Source of the DNA: Murimonas intestini
Lineage (GTDB): Bacteria > Bacillota > Clostridia > Lachnospirales > Lachnospiraceae
Assembly (NCBI RefSeq): GCF_024622195.1
Contig: NZ_JANKBI010000003.1
Location: 248,001 to 312,000 of the forward strand
DNA length: 64,000 nt
Direction: 5' to 3'
Part shown: positions 15,437-22,985 of the stretch, piece after piece
How positions within the stretch are numbered: position 1 is the stretch's first letter
Layout: every line of letters starts with the position of its first letter
Translations under genes and position numbers: made by a program
The notes under the pieces: generated by a model
Told to the model about the DNA's origin: nothing
What the model saw: only the letters and a program-made list of their open reading frames with translations
Database searches by the model: none

Positions 15437-18400
15437 ATGTCAAAAATAAGAGTGCATGAATTAGCTAAGGAATTAGGAAGACAGAACAGAGAAGTTTTAA
15501 ATTTTTTGGCCGATAAAGGATTTGAACTGAAGAGCCACATGAGCATGGTAGAAGATGAGCAGGTGGACATGGTGAGAAAACGGTATGGCAAAAAAGCAGA
15601 AGTTTTGAAAACAAAAGTAGAAAATATAAGAGCAGAGGTAGGAAAAGAAGTGTCAAAAGAGAATGAACAGAATGAACAAAAAGTAGAAACGGGGCAGGGG
15701 GAAGCTCCTAAGAAAAAACCGAATATCACACAGGTATTCCATCCCCAGAACAGCCGGACAGGAATGGTGCGTCCAGGCTCAAGGCCCCAGGGCCAGAGGC
15801 AGGGAGCCAGACCGGCTCAGGGATCACGTCCGGCACAGCCGGGACAGGGAGCGCGTCCGTCAGCAGCTTCGCAGCCGGCCCGCGGCGTGAATCAGAACCA
15901 GGCTCAGCCGTCAGATTCCAAACAGGTGCAGCCGGTTCAGAGCAGCCAGCAGACTGCAGCTCAGGGCCAGGATGCTGTTAAGCCGGTACAGCGGCCGCAG
16001 GGCCAGGTATCTCCGCAGCCTCAGAGCCACTCAAATGAGGCACAGGAGCAGGCAGGAACGAGACCGGTACAGGCATCCCAGCCTCAGAGTACAGCAGCTC
16101 GTCCGGTGCAGCCGTCCCAGCAGGGAGCTGCAAGACCGGCACAGCCGGCACAAAGCCATGCATCGTCAGATGTAAGGGCACAGCAGGCACCAGCAGGCGC
16201 GCCACGTCAGGACGGTTACAGGCAGGGAACACAGGGCCAGAATGGCCGTTCAAACTACCGTCAGGGCTCTGACAGCAGGCAGCAGGGAAGCCGTCCTGAT
16301 GGCAGAAGCCAGGATAACAGAAATCAGGGAGAACGCAGGTACTCTGATAATAGAAACGACAACAGAGGCCAGGGTAACAGAGGTCCGTCAGACAACAGGA
16401 GCCAGGGTAACAGAGGTCCATCGGACAACAGAACCCAGGGTTACAGAGGCCCGTCAGATAACAGAGGCCAGGGCTACAGAGGCCCGTCAGACAACAGGAA
16501 CCAGGGAAACAGAGGCCCGTCAGACAACAGAGGCCAGGGAAACAGGGGTCCGTCAGATAACAGAGGCCAGGGTTACAGAGGCCCGTCAGATAACAGGGGT
16601 CCGTCAGACAACAGAAGCCAAGGCTACAGAGGTCCTTCAGATAACAGGAGCCAGGGCTACAGAGGTCCTTCAGACAACAGAGGCCAGGGGAACAGGGGCC
16701 CGTCAGACAACAGAGGGCGCTACAATGATGGTCCGGGCAGAGGCCAGGATAACAAAGACAGAAGGACACCAGCTATTCCGGCAGCTCCGGAACTGAAGGC
16801 AGGAACTAAGGAAAGCCGTACCAGAACAAGGACTGAGCGCGGTGACAGAAATAATGACAGGGATAAATTCGACAGGAATGTACGCCAGGAAAAAAATGTA
16901 GGGCGCGGCAATCCAAAGAATAATAATGTAAAACCAGGTAAGAATAACAATGTAAATTCACAAGCCAAGGCGCCGGCGCCGCAGGAGAAAAAGGAAGACG
17001 AGATCAAGACGATTATCCTTCCGGAGACAATAACAATTAAAGAACTGGCAGAAAAAATGAAGATCCAGGCAGCTGCTATTGTCAAGAAGCTTTTCCTCCA
17101 GGGAGTAATGGTAACTGTTAATCAGGAGATTGACTATGCCAAGGCTGAAGAGATTGCACTGGAATATAACTGCATAGCTGAGCCTGAAGTGAAGATCGAT
17201 GTTATAGAGGAGCTTCTTAAAGAAGATGAGGAAGATGAAGCAGCAATGGTTTCCAGACCTCCTGTCGTCTGTGTCATGGGTCATGTTGACCATGGTAAGA
17301 CATCTCTTCTGGATGCGATCAGGAATACTCATGTTATTGCAAAAGAAGCCGGCGGGATCACTCAGCACATAGGTGCTTATGTAGTTGAAATAGGCGGACA
17401 GAAGATTACTTTCCTGGATACACCGGGACATGAAGCATTCACAGCAATGCGTATGCGCGGCGCTAATTCAACAGATATCGCTATCCTCGTAGTTGCAGCA
17501 GATGACGGTGTTATGCCTCAGACTGTGGAAGCTATCAACCATGCAAAGGCAGCCGGTATTGAGATCATAGTAGCTATCAACAAGATTGATAAGCCAAGTG
17601 CAAATGTTGAGAGAGTTAAACAGGAGCTTTCAGAATATGAGCTGGTTCCGGAGGACTGGGGCGGAAGTACAATATTTGTACCTGTATCTGCACATACTCA
17701 GGAAGGTATCGAGCAGCTTCTGGAAATGATTCTGCTTACAGCAGAGGTTTCTGAACTGAAGGCCAATCCGAACAGAAGGGCAAGAGGTCTTGTCATTGAA
17801 GCAGAGCTGGATAGAGGAAAAGGACCAGTGGCTACAGTGCTTGTACAGAAGGGTACACTCCATGTTGGCGATCCGATCGCAGCAGGTTCCTCCCATGGTA
17901 AAATACGTGCCATGATGGATGATAAGGGACGCAGAGTCAAAGAAGCAGGCCCGTCTACACCTGTAGAGATCCTGGGACTCAGCGATGTGCCTAATGCAGG
18001 AGAGATATTTGTCATTACTGAAAATGAGAAGGAAGCCAGAAGCTTTGCCGAGACATTTATCGGCCAGGGCAAGGAGAAGCTTCTTGAAGATACAAAAGCC
18101 AAGATGTCTCTGGATGACTTGTTCAGCCAGATCCAGGCAGGAAATTTAAAAGAACTGAATATTATTGTTAAAGCAGACGTGCAGGGATCGGTGGAAGCAG
18201 TTAAGCAGAGCCTCCTGAAGCTGTCCAATGAAGAAGTGGTTGTAAAAGTCATCCACAGCGGTGTGGGAGCTATTAATGAATCAGATGTTATTCTGGCATC
18301 TGCTTCTAATGCTATCATCATTGGCTTTAATGTACGCCCCGATGCAGCAGCTAAAGATACAGCTGAGAGAGAGGGCGTGGATGTAAGGCTTTACCGCGTC

Positions 18401-18754
18401 ATCTATGATGCGATCGCTGATGTGGAGGCTGCAATGAAGGGCATGCTGGATCCTGTCTTTGAAGAAAAGGTTCTTGGCCATGCTGAAGTGCGCCAGACAT
18501 TCAAAGCGTCAGGTATTGGTACGATCGCTGGTTCTTATGTGCTTGACGGAACATTCCAGAGAGGCTGTTCTGTGCGCATCACCAGAGAAGGAAAGCAGAT
18601 ATTCGAAGGCGCTCTGGCTTCGCTGAAGCGCTTTAAGGATGATGTGAAGGAAGTCAGGGCTGGATATGAGTGCGGCCTTGTATTCGAGAAATTCAATGAT
18701 ATCAAGGAGTTTGACCAGGTAGAGGCTTATACTATGGTTGAGGTTCCGAGATAG
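15437..18754 (+). CDS. infB: Translation initiation factor IF-2, with a long repeat-rich N-terminus
   Basis: IF-2 is the GTPase that brings initiator tRNA to the 30S subunit. This one is 1105 residues, well above the 700-900 typical of Firmicutes. Residues 1-55 form a first IF2_N module; about 70-260 are Gln/Pro/Ala-rich; about 270-430 are Arg/Gly/Asn/Asp-rich and contain the 33-bp repeat array; a second IF2_N module (ITIKELAEKMKI) lies near 535-590. The G domain starts at about 610 with GHVDHGKTSLLD (G1), DTPGHEAF (G3) and NKIDKP (G4), followed by domains II, III and IV. AGGAGG lies 7 nt before the ATG at 15437, so I reject the GTG at 15431. Confidence 0.96.
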   Translation: MSKIRVHELAKELGRQNREVLNFLADKGFELKSHMSMVEDEQVDMVRKRYGKKAEVLKTKVENIRAEVGKEVSKENEQNEQKVETGQGEAPKKKPNITQVFHPQNSRTGMVRPGSRPQGQRQGARPAQGSRPAQPGQGARPSAASQPARGVNQNQAQPSDSKQVQPVQSSQQTAAQGQDAVKPVQRPQGQVSPQPQSHSNEAQEQAGTRPVQASQPQSTAARPVQPSQQGAARPAQPAQSHASSDVRAQQAPAGAPRQDGYRQGTQGQNGRSNYRQGSDSRQQGSRPDGRSQDNRNQGERRYSDNRNDNRGQGNRGPSDNRSQGNRGPSDNRTQGYRGPSDNRGQGYRGPSDNRNQGNRGPSDNRGQGNRGPSDNRGQGYRGPSDNRGPSDNRSQGYRGPSDNRSQGYRGPSDNRGQGNRGPSDNRGRYNDGPGRGQDNKDRRTPAIPAAPELKAGTKESRTRTRTERGDRNNDRDKFDRNVRQEKNVGRGNPKNNNVKPGKNNNVNSQAKAPAPQEKKEDEIKTIILPETITIKELAEKMKIQAAAIVKKLFLQGVMVTVNQEIDYAKAEEIALEYNCIAEPEVKIDVIEELLKEDEEDEAAMVSRPPVVCVMGHVDHGKTSLLDAIRNTHVIAKEAGGITQHIGAYVVEIGGQKITFLDTPGHEAFTAMRMRGANSTDIAILVVAADDGVMPQTVEAINHAKAAGIEIIVAINKIDKPSANVERVKQELSEYELVPEDWGGSTIFVPVSAHTQEGIEQLLEMILLTAEVSELKANPNRRARGLVIEAELDRGKGPVATVLVQKGTLHVGDPIAAGSSHGKIRAMMDDKGRRVKEAGPSTPVEILGLSDVPNAGEIFVITENEKEARSFAETFIGQGKEKLLEDTKAKMSLDDLFSQIQAGNLKELNIIVKADVQGSVEAVKQSLLKLSNEEVVVKVIHSGVGAINESDVILASASNAIIIGFNVRPDAAAKDTAEREGVDVRLYRVIYDAIADVEAAMKGMLDPVFEEKVLGHAEVRQTFKASGIGTIAGSYVLDGTFQRGCSVRITREGKQIFEGALASLKRFKDDVKEVRAGYECGLVFEKFNDIKEFDQVEAYTMVEVPR
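16376..16720 (+). repeat. In-frame 33-bp repeats inside infB
   Basis: Eleven copies of the hexapeptide GPSDNR, mostly spaced as an 11-residue unit (N/Y)RGPSDNR(G/S/N/T)QG, are encoded by 33-bp repeats; one unit is shortened. The copies are nearly identical at DNA level, so the array is recent or homogenised and probably varies in copy number between strains. Confidence 0.93.
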
Positions 18755-18772
18755 GAACAGGCGGTATAATAA

Positions 18773-19189
18773 ATGAGAAAAAACAGCATTAAGAATACAC
18801 GTATTAACGGTGAGGTCCAGAGGGAGCTTTCCAATATCATCAGGGGGGAAATCAAGGATCCGCGCATTAATCCGCTGACAAGTGTTGTGGCAGTGGAAGT
18901 GGCGCCTGATCTGAAGACCTGCAAGGCATACATCAGTGTGCTGGGTGATGAGGAGTCTCAGAAGAATACACTGACCGGGCTGAGAAGCGCGGAAGGATAT
19001 ATCAGAAGAGAGCTTGCGAGGACTATCAATCTGAGAAATACGCCGGAGATACGGTTTATTCTGGATCAGTCTATAGAATACGGCGTGAATATGTCGAAGC
19101 TCATAGACAATGTCAATAAAGAAAGCGCTGCGAAAGCAGATGTTTCACTGGAAAGTGCAGATTTAGCAGAGGGTGGGGACAATGAATAA
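18773..19189 (+). CDS. rbfA: Ribosome-binding factor A
   Basis: A 138-residue RbfA, a 30S maturation factor with a KH-like fold. Characteristic stretches are VQRELSNIIRGEIKDPRI near the start, KTCKAYISVLGDEE in the middle and RNTPEIRFILDQSIEYG. It lies 18 nt after infB and overlaps nrnA by 8 nt. Confidence 0.95.
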   Translation: MRKNSIKNTRINGEVQRELSNIIRGEIKDPRINPLTSVVAVEVAPDLKTCKAYISVLGDEESQKNTLTGLRSAEGYIRRELARTINLRNTPEIRFILDQSIEYGVNMSKLIDNVNKESAAKADVSLESADLAEGGDNE

Positions 19190-20150
19190 AATTGCACCGG
19201 AACTTGAAAATGTAAGAAGCGTTGCCATCGCGGGCCATATGAGGCCGGATGGCGACTGCGTCGGTGCCTGTATGGGACTGTATCTTTACATAAAGGATAA
19301 TTTTCCTCATATTGATGTACAGGTTTATTTGGAAAAGATACCGGTATCGTATAATTTTATCAAAGGTACAGAAGATATCTGCAGTGATTTCGGAGCTGAT
19401 AAAGAATATGATCTTTTCATAGGTCTGGATTCTGGTGACCGGCAGAGATACGGAGATGCTGTAAAATATCTGGATGCGGCAAAGAGGAGTATCTGCATCG
19501 ATCATCATATCAGCAACAGCGGGTATGCAGATGTTAATCACATCGTTCCGGGAGCCAGCTCCACCTCTGAGCTGATCTATGAGCTTCTGGATGAGGAAAA
19601 GATCACCAACCCTATCGCTGAAGCGCTGTATATGGGAATTGCCCATGATACAGGAGTTTTCCAGTATACATGCACTTCGCCGAGGACTATGGAAATCGGT
19701 GGAAAACTGATAGGAAAAGGGATTCCTTTTACTAAGATCCTGGATGACACTTATTACAAAAAGACTTATGTACAGAATCAGATTACGGGGCGCGCACTGA
19801 TGGAAAGTATCCTCCTGCTGCATGGGACATGTATAGCCAGCGGCATAAGGATGAAGGATATGGAATTTTACGGCGTGGATACCTCTGATCTGGACGGTAT
19901 AGTCAGCCAGCTACGCAACACAAAGGGAGTGGAGGTGGCTATTTTCCTCTATGAGATAAAGGCGCAGGAATTCAAGGTCAGTATGCGGTCCAATGAGATT
20001 GTAGACGTGCAGGAGGTAGCTTCTTATTTCGGAGGAGGCGGGCACGTCAGGGCAGCAGGCTGCACTATGCAGGGATCGATCTATGATGTCCTGAATAATC
20101 TGACAAGGCGTATAGAAATACAGCTGAAGGCCTGGGAGAATAAAAAGTGA
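19182..20150 (+). CDS. nrnA: NrnA-type DHH phosphoesterase (nanoRNase/pAp phosphatase)
   Basis: A 322-residue DHH/DHHA1 protein that degrades short oligoribonucleotides and 3'-phosphoadenosine 5'-phosphate. The N-terminal catalytic domain has GHMRPDGDCVGA, the DSGDRQRYG stretch and IDHHISN (the DHH metal site). The DHHA1 substrate domain ends with GGGGHVRAAGC. I take the ATG at 19182, preceded by GGTGGGGAC, rather than a GTG at 19173. It overlaps rbfA by 8 nt, and its TGA overlaps the GTG start of truB (GTGA). Confidence 0.93.
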   Translation: MNKIAPELENVRSVAIAGHMRPDGDCVGACMGLYLYIKDNFPHIDVQVYLEKIPVSYNFIKGTEDICSDFGADKEYDLFIGLDSGDRQRYGDAVKYLDAAKRSICIDHHISNSGYADVNHIVPGASSTSELIYELLDEEKITNPIAEALYMGIAHDTGVFQYTCTSPRTMEIGGKLIGKGIPFTKILDDTYYKKTYVQNQITGRALMESILLLHGTCIASGIRMKDMEFYGVDTSDLDGIVSQLRNTKGVEVAIFLYEIKAQEFKVSMRSNEIVDVQEVASYFGGGGHVRAAGCTMQGSIYDVLNNLTRRIEIQLKAWENKK

Positions 20151-21052
20151 TTCACGGAATTATAAATGTATATAAAGAAAAAGGTTATACTTCCCACGAT
20201 GTAGTTGCCAGGATGAGAGGTATAGTAAAGCAAAAGAGGATCGGACACACTGGGACGCTGGATCCGGATGCCCAGGGTGTCCTTCCTGTATGCCTGGGGA
20301 ATGCCACCAGGCTTTGTGATATGCTCACTGACAAAGATAAGACTTACAGGGCTGTGCTTCTTTTAGGCGTATCTACAGATACACAGGATACCTCAGGTAC
20401 AGTGATCCGGGAGTCTCCTGTAACGTTTTCTGAGGAGCAGGTGCGCAGTGCGGTGACGGGATTTGAAGGGGAATATGATCAGATCCCGCCAATGTATTCA
20501 GCACTGAAGGTCAATGGAAGAAAACTGTACGAGCTGGCACGGGAGGGCATCCAGGTAGAGCGCAAAGCGCGCAGAGTGATGATCCATGAGATCAGGATAG
20601 AAAAAATTGAACTTCCCCGGGTGGAAATGACAGTGTCCTGTTCCAAGGGCACATATATCAGGACACTTTGCAGTGATATAGGAGATGAGCTGGGATGCGG
20701 CGGCTGTATGGAGTCCCTTCTCAGAACCAGGGTAGGAAGGTTTAAGGCAGAAGACGGTCTTACGCTTACGGAGATAGAGAAGCTGGTCAGCTTAGGAGAA
20801 CTGGAAAAGTATATTGTACCGGTGGATGCTATGTTTGATGGCTGTCCGGCAGTGTATGTGTCAGATGGTTACAGGAAGCTGATTGACAACGGGAATCAGT
20901 TTCCGTTAAATGCCCTTGACGGCGGTTTGGCGGGGCTCGTGGACGGACATGTCCGTGTCTATAACAGCGAAGGATGCTTTTACGGTATCTATAACTATAA
21001 AAAAGATGCCGGGGTATTCTCGCCGGTTAAAATGTTTTTAGCGAAAGGATAA
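20147..21052 (+). CDS. truB: tRNA pseudouridine(55) synthase
   Basis: A 301-residue TruB that makes the universal U55 pseudouridine in the T-arm of tRNAs. The active-site segment GHTGTLDPDAQGVLPV holds the catalytic Asp; KDKTYRAVLLLGVSTDTQD and SCSKGTYIRTLCSDIG are further family motifs. GTG start, overlapping the stop of nrnA by 4 nt, typical of translational coupling. Confidence 0.95.
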   Translation: MIHGIINVYKEKGYTSHDVVARMRGIVKQKRIGHTGTLDPDAQGVLPVCLGNATRLCDMLTDKDKTYRAVLLLGVSTDTQDTSGTVIRESPVTFSEEQVRSAVTGFEGEYDQIPPMYSALKVNGRKLYELAREGIQVERKARRVMIHEIRIEKIELPRVEMTVSCSKGTYIRTLCSDIGDELGCGGCMESLLRTRVGRFKAEDGLTLTEIEKLVSLGELEKYIVPVDAMFDGCPAVYVSDGYRKLIDNGNQFPLNALDGGLAGLVDGHVRVYNSEGCFYGIYNYKKDAGVFSPVKMFLAKG

Positions 21053-21075
21053 AGCATCCAGGTCGGAGGCATAAA

Positions 21076-21975
21076 ATGATATATATACAGGGAATTACCG
21101 ATTTTAAGATAGAGGAGCCCACGGCTGTTACACTGGGGAAATTTGACGGAATGCACAGAGGGCATCAGAAGCTGGTGAAACGGATACGTGAACTGGAGAG
21201 CAGCGGTGTTAAGAGCACAGTGTTTTCTCTTAATAAGAACAGGCAGGATGCTCTGCTGACAAGCGAAGAGCAGCGCATGGTGATTGAAAAGATGGAAGTG
21301 TCCTATCTGGTGGATTGTCCTTTTCTGCCTGAAATATCCAGGATGGAGCCGGAGGAATTCATAAGGCGGATTCTTGTAGAACAGTTGAATGCCAGGTATA
21401 TAGTGGTCGGAAATGATTTCAGGTTTGGACACAACAGGGCAGGGGACAGTGAGCTTCTCAAAAAGATGCAGGAATTTTACGGCTTCCGGGTGGAAGTGCT
21501 TGGAAAAGAACAGCATAAGGGACAGATTATCAGCAGCACATATATCAAGCAGGCTCTGGATAAGGGAAACATGGAGCTGGTAAATGATCTTCTCGGGTAT
21601 CCTTATTTTATAGCCGGAGAAGTCCTTCATGGGCGTCATATGGGAGGAAAGGTGTTTGGCATGCCTACGACAAACCTGATCCCTGTGTCGGCCAAGCGGC
21701 TTCCGCCTAACGGGGTCTACGTATCCAGGACCGTATATGACGGGAAAATTTATCCCGGGATCACGAATATAGGATACAAGCCTACCATCGGTGAAAACTT
21801 CAGAGGAGTCGAGACTCACATATTTGATTTTGACAAGGATCTGTATGGAGAAGAAATACAGGTTGAACTGCTTTCCTATGAAAGGCCTGAGATGAGGTTC
21901 AATTCTGTTGATGAACTCAGAATGCAGATGCAGAATGATATTGCTTTTGGAAAGGAGTATTTTCATGGGCAGTGA
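21076..21975 (+). CDS. ribF: Bifunctional riboflavin kinase/FAD synthetase
   Basis: A 299-residue RibF that converts riboflavin to FMN and then FAD. The N-terminal FAD synthetase half has LGKFDGMHRGHQKL (HxGH-type nucleotidyltransferase site) and the ISSTYIKQAL loop. The C-terminal riboflavin kinase half has GMPTTNLIP and PNGVYVSR. It sits 23 nt after truB. The downstream DUF3592-like gene starts within its last codons. Confidence 0.94.
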   Translation: MIYIQGITDFKIEEPTAVTLGKFDGMHRGHQKLVKRIRELESSGVKSTVFSLNKNRQDALLTSEEQRMVIEKMEVSYLVDCPFLPEISRMEPEEFIRRILVEQLNARYIVVGNDFRFGHNRAGDSELLKKMQEFYGFRVEVLGKEQHKGQIISSTYIKQALDKGNMELVNDLLGYPYFIAGEVLHGRHMGGKVFGMPTTNLIPVSAKRLPPNGVYVSRTVYDGKIYPGITNIGYKPTIGENFRGVETHIFDFDKDLYGEEIQVELLSYERPEMRFNSVDELRMQMQNDIAFGKEYFHGQ

Positions 21976-22411
21976 ACTATGGACATTAAGCGGATGGCTC
22001 ATGGGAATCGGTGCAGTGCTGATCGTTGCAGGATTGTGCTGCCGGTATTACCGCAAGAGCAAGGAAGTGTACAAAGGACGTGCGGAAGGGACAGTGATTG
22101 AACTGACGGCCGGAGAACCTGATGAGATTGGACTGCGTGCAGGCGTACATGACTATTTTTATCCTGTAATCGCCTATTACGCTAAGGGAAAGCTCTATAA
22201 GGTGAGGTATGATGAGGGAGGAGGCAATCCGTGTGCCTTTCATATCGGGGACAAGCTCCGCCTTTATTATGACAGTGAACATCCTTCTGCTATTAAGATA
22301 GAGCCTCCGAATCCTCTTAAAAAAGTGTCAAAGATTCTTTATTATCTGGGCTTTTTATTCTGCGTGGCAGGAGGAGCGGCCTTTTTGGCTTTTGTTGGAA
22401 GGAACCTTTAA
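21965..22411 (+). CDS. DUF3592-like two-pass membrane protein
   Basis: A 148-residue protein with an N-terminal membrane helix (about 8-25), a soluble beta-rich middle (YFYPVIAYYAKGKLYKVRYDEG, HIGDKLRLYYDSEHPSAIKI) and a C-terminal membrane helix (about 122-142). The middle matches the pattern of DUF3592 domains. The start at 21965 has AAAGGAG upstream and overlaps ribF by 11 nt. Role unknown. It is the last gene before the rpsO promoter. Confidence 0.7.
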   Translation: MGSELWTLSGWLMGIGAVLIVAGLCCRYYRKSKEVYKGRAEGTVIELTAGEPDEIGLRAGVHDYFYPVIAYYAKGKLYKVRYDEGGGNPCAFHIGDKLRLYYDSEHPSAIKIEPPNPLKKVSKILYYLGFLFCVAGGAAFLAFVGRNL

Positions 22412-22427
22412 AACAGTATCAAAATAG

Positions 22428-22456
22428 TTGACTTAGATATGCACATGTGCTATACT
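22428..22456 (+). promoter_or_regulatory. rpsO promoter
   Basis: TTGACT (22428-22433), 17-bp spacer, TATACT (22451-22456). Transcription would start near 22463, about 87 nt before the rpsO ATG, leaving room for the autoregulatory leader known for S15. Confidence 0.85.
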
Positions 22457-22549
22457 AACACGGTGTGAAAATGAGCCGATATTCAGAGCATGGACACTCC
22501 GACCTGCTTCTTAGTATCAGGCGTTTGAAAAATAAGGAGGAAATTACAC

Positions 22550-22816
22550 ATGATTTCAAAGGAAAAGAAAACAGCTATTATTGCAGAATACGGAAGGAAT
22601 CCTGGAGATACAGGTTCACCTGAAGTACAGATCGCTATTCTGACAGCAAGGATCCAGGAGCTTACAGAGCATCTGAAAGAGAACATGAAGGACCATCATT
22701 CAAGAAGAGGACTTCTGAAAATGGTTGGTCAGAGACGTGGACTTCTCGCTTACCTGAAGAAGACGGATCTGGAAGGATACCGTGCTCTGATTGCAAAATT
22801 AGGAATCAGGAAATAA
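22550..22816 (+). CDS. rpsO: 30S ribosomal protein S15
   Basis: An 88-residue S15, which binds the 16S rRNA three-way junction early in 30S assembly. The whole protein matches the family, with GDTGSPEVQIAILTARI and DHHSRRGLLKMVGQRRGLL diagnostic. RBS AAGGAGG lies 8 nt upstream of the ATG. Followed by pnp, the common rpsO-pnp arrangement. Confidence 0.97.
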   Translation: MISKEKKTAIIAEYGRNPGDTGSPEVQIAILTARIQELTEHLKENMKDHHSRRGLLKMVGQRRGLLAYLKKTDLEGYRALIAKLGIRK

Positions 22817-22828
22817 TTGAACACAAAA

Positions 22829-22856
22829 GGGGCGGAGAGATCCGCCCCATATTTGT
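22829..22856 (+). terminator. GC-rich hairpin after rpsO, weak U-tract
   Basis: GGGGCGGA (22829-22836) pairs with TCCGCCCC (22841-22848) around GAGA. Only ATATTTG follows, so termination may be partial and allow read-through into pnp, or the hairpin may protect the rpsO mRNA. Confidence 0.6.
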
Positions 22857-22901
22857 AAGGAACCAGTCAATTTTCGGGCTTAAGTGACAATACCGAGACC
22901 G

Positions 22902-22937
22902 CTGAAAAGCTGATTTTTGAGAAAGTCATCTTTTCAG
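22902..22937 (+). promoter_or_regulatory. Long hairpin in the pnp leader
   Basis: CTGAAAAG (22902-22909) pairs perfectly with CTTTTCAG (22930-22937), with further inner pairing CTGA/TCAT. It ends about 48 nt before the pnp start. In enterobacteria a pnp leader hairpin is cut by RNase III for PNPase autoregulation; a similar role here is inference. Confidence 0.6.
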
Positions 22938-22985
22938 TTGTTTCGGACGCATTTTAGCCTGACAGTAAATGAGGAGATTTAAAGA

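Noticed and set aside
16376..16720. CRISPR-like periodicity of 33 bp
   Set aside because: In-frame coding repeat of IF-2; no spacers.
15978..16769. A 263-codon minus-strand frame rich in Cys, Leu, Pro
   Set aside because: It is the mirror of the in-frame infB repeats; a regular repeat opens several frames at once. No RBS or promoter.
16242..16796. A 184-codon plus-strand frame of TEARVTE-like repeats inside infB
   Set aside because: Same cause, the 33-bp repeat read in another frame; infB is continuous across it.
20995..22002. A 335-codon minus-strand frame opposite ribF
   Set aside because: Antisense shadow; ribF carries all catalytic motifs and is in a tight operon.
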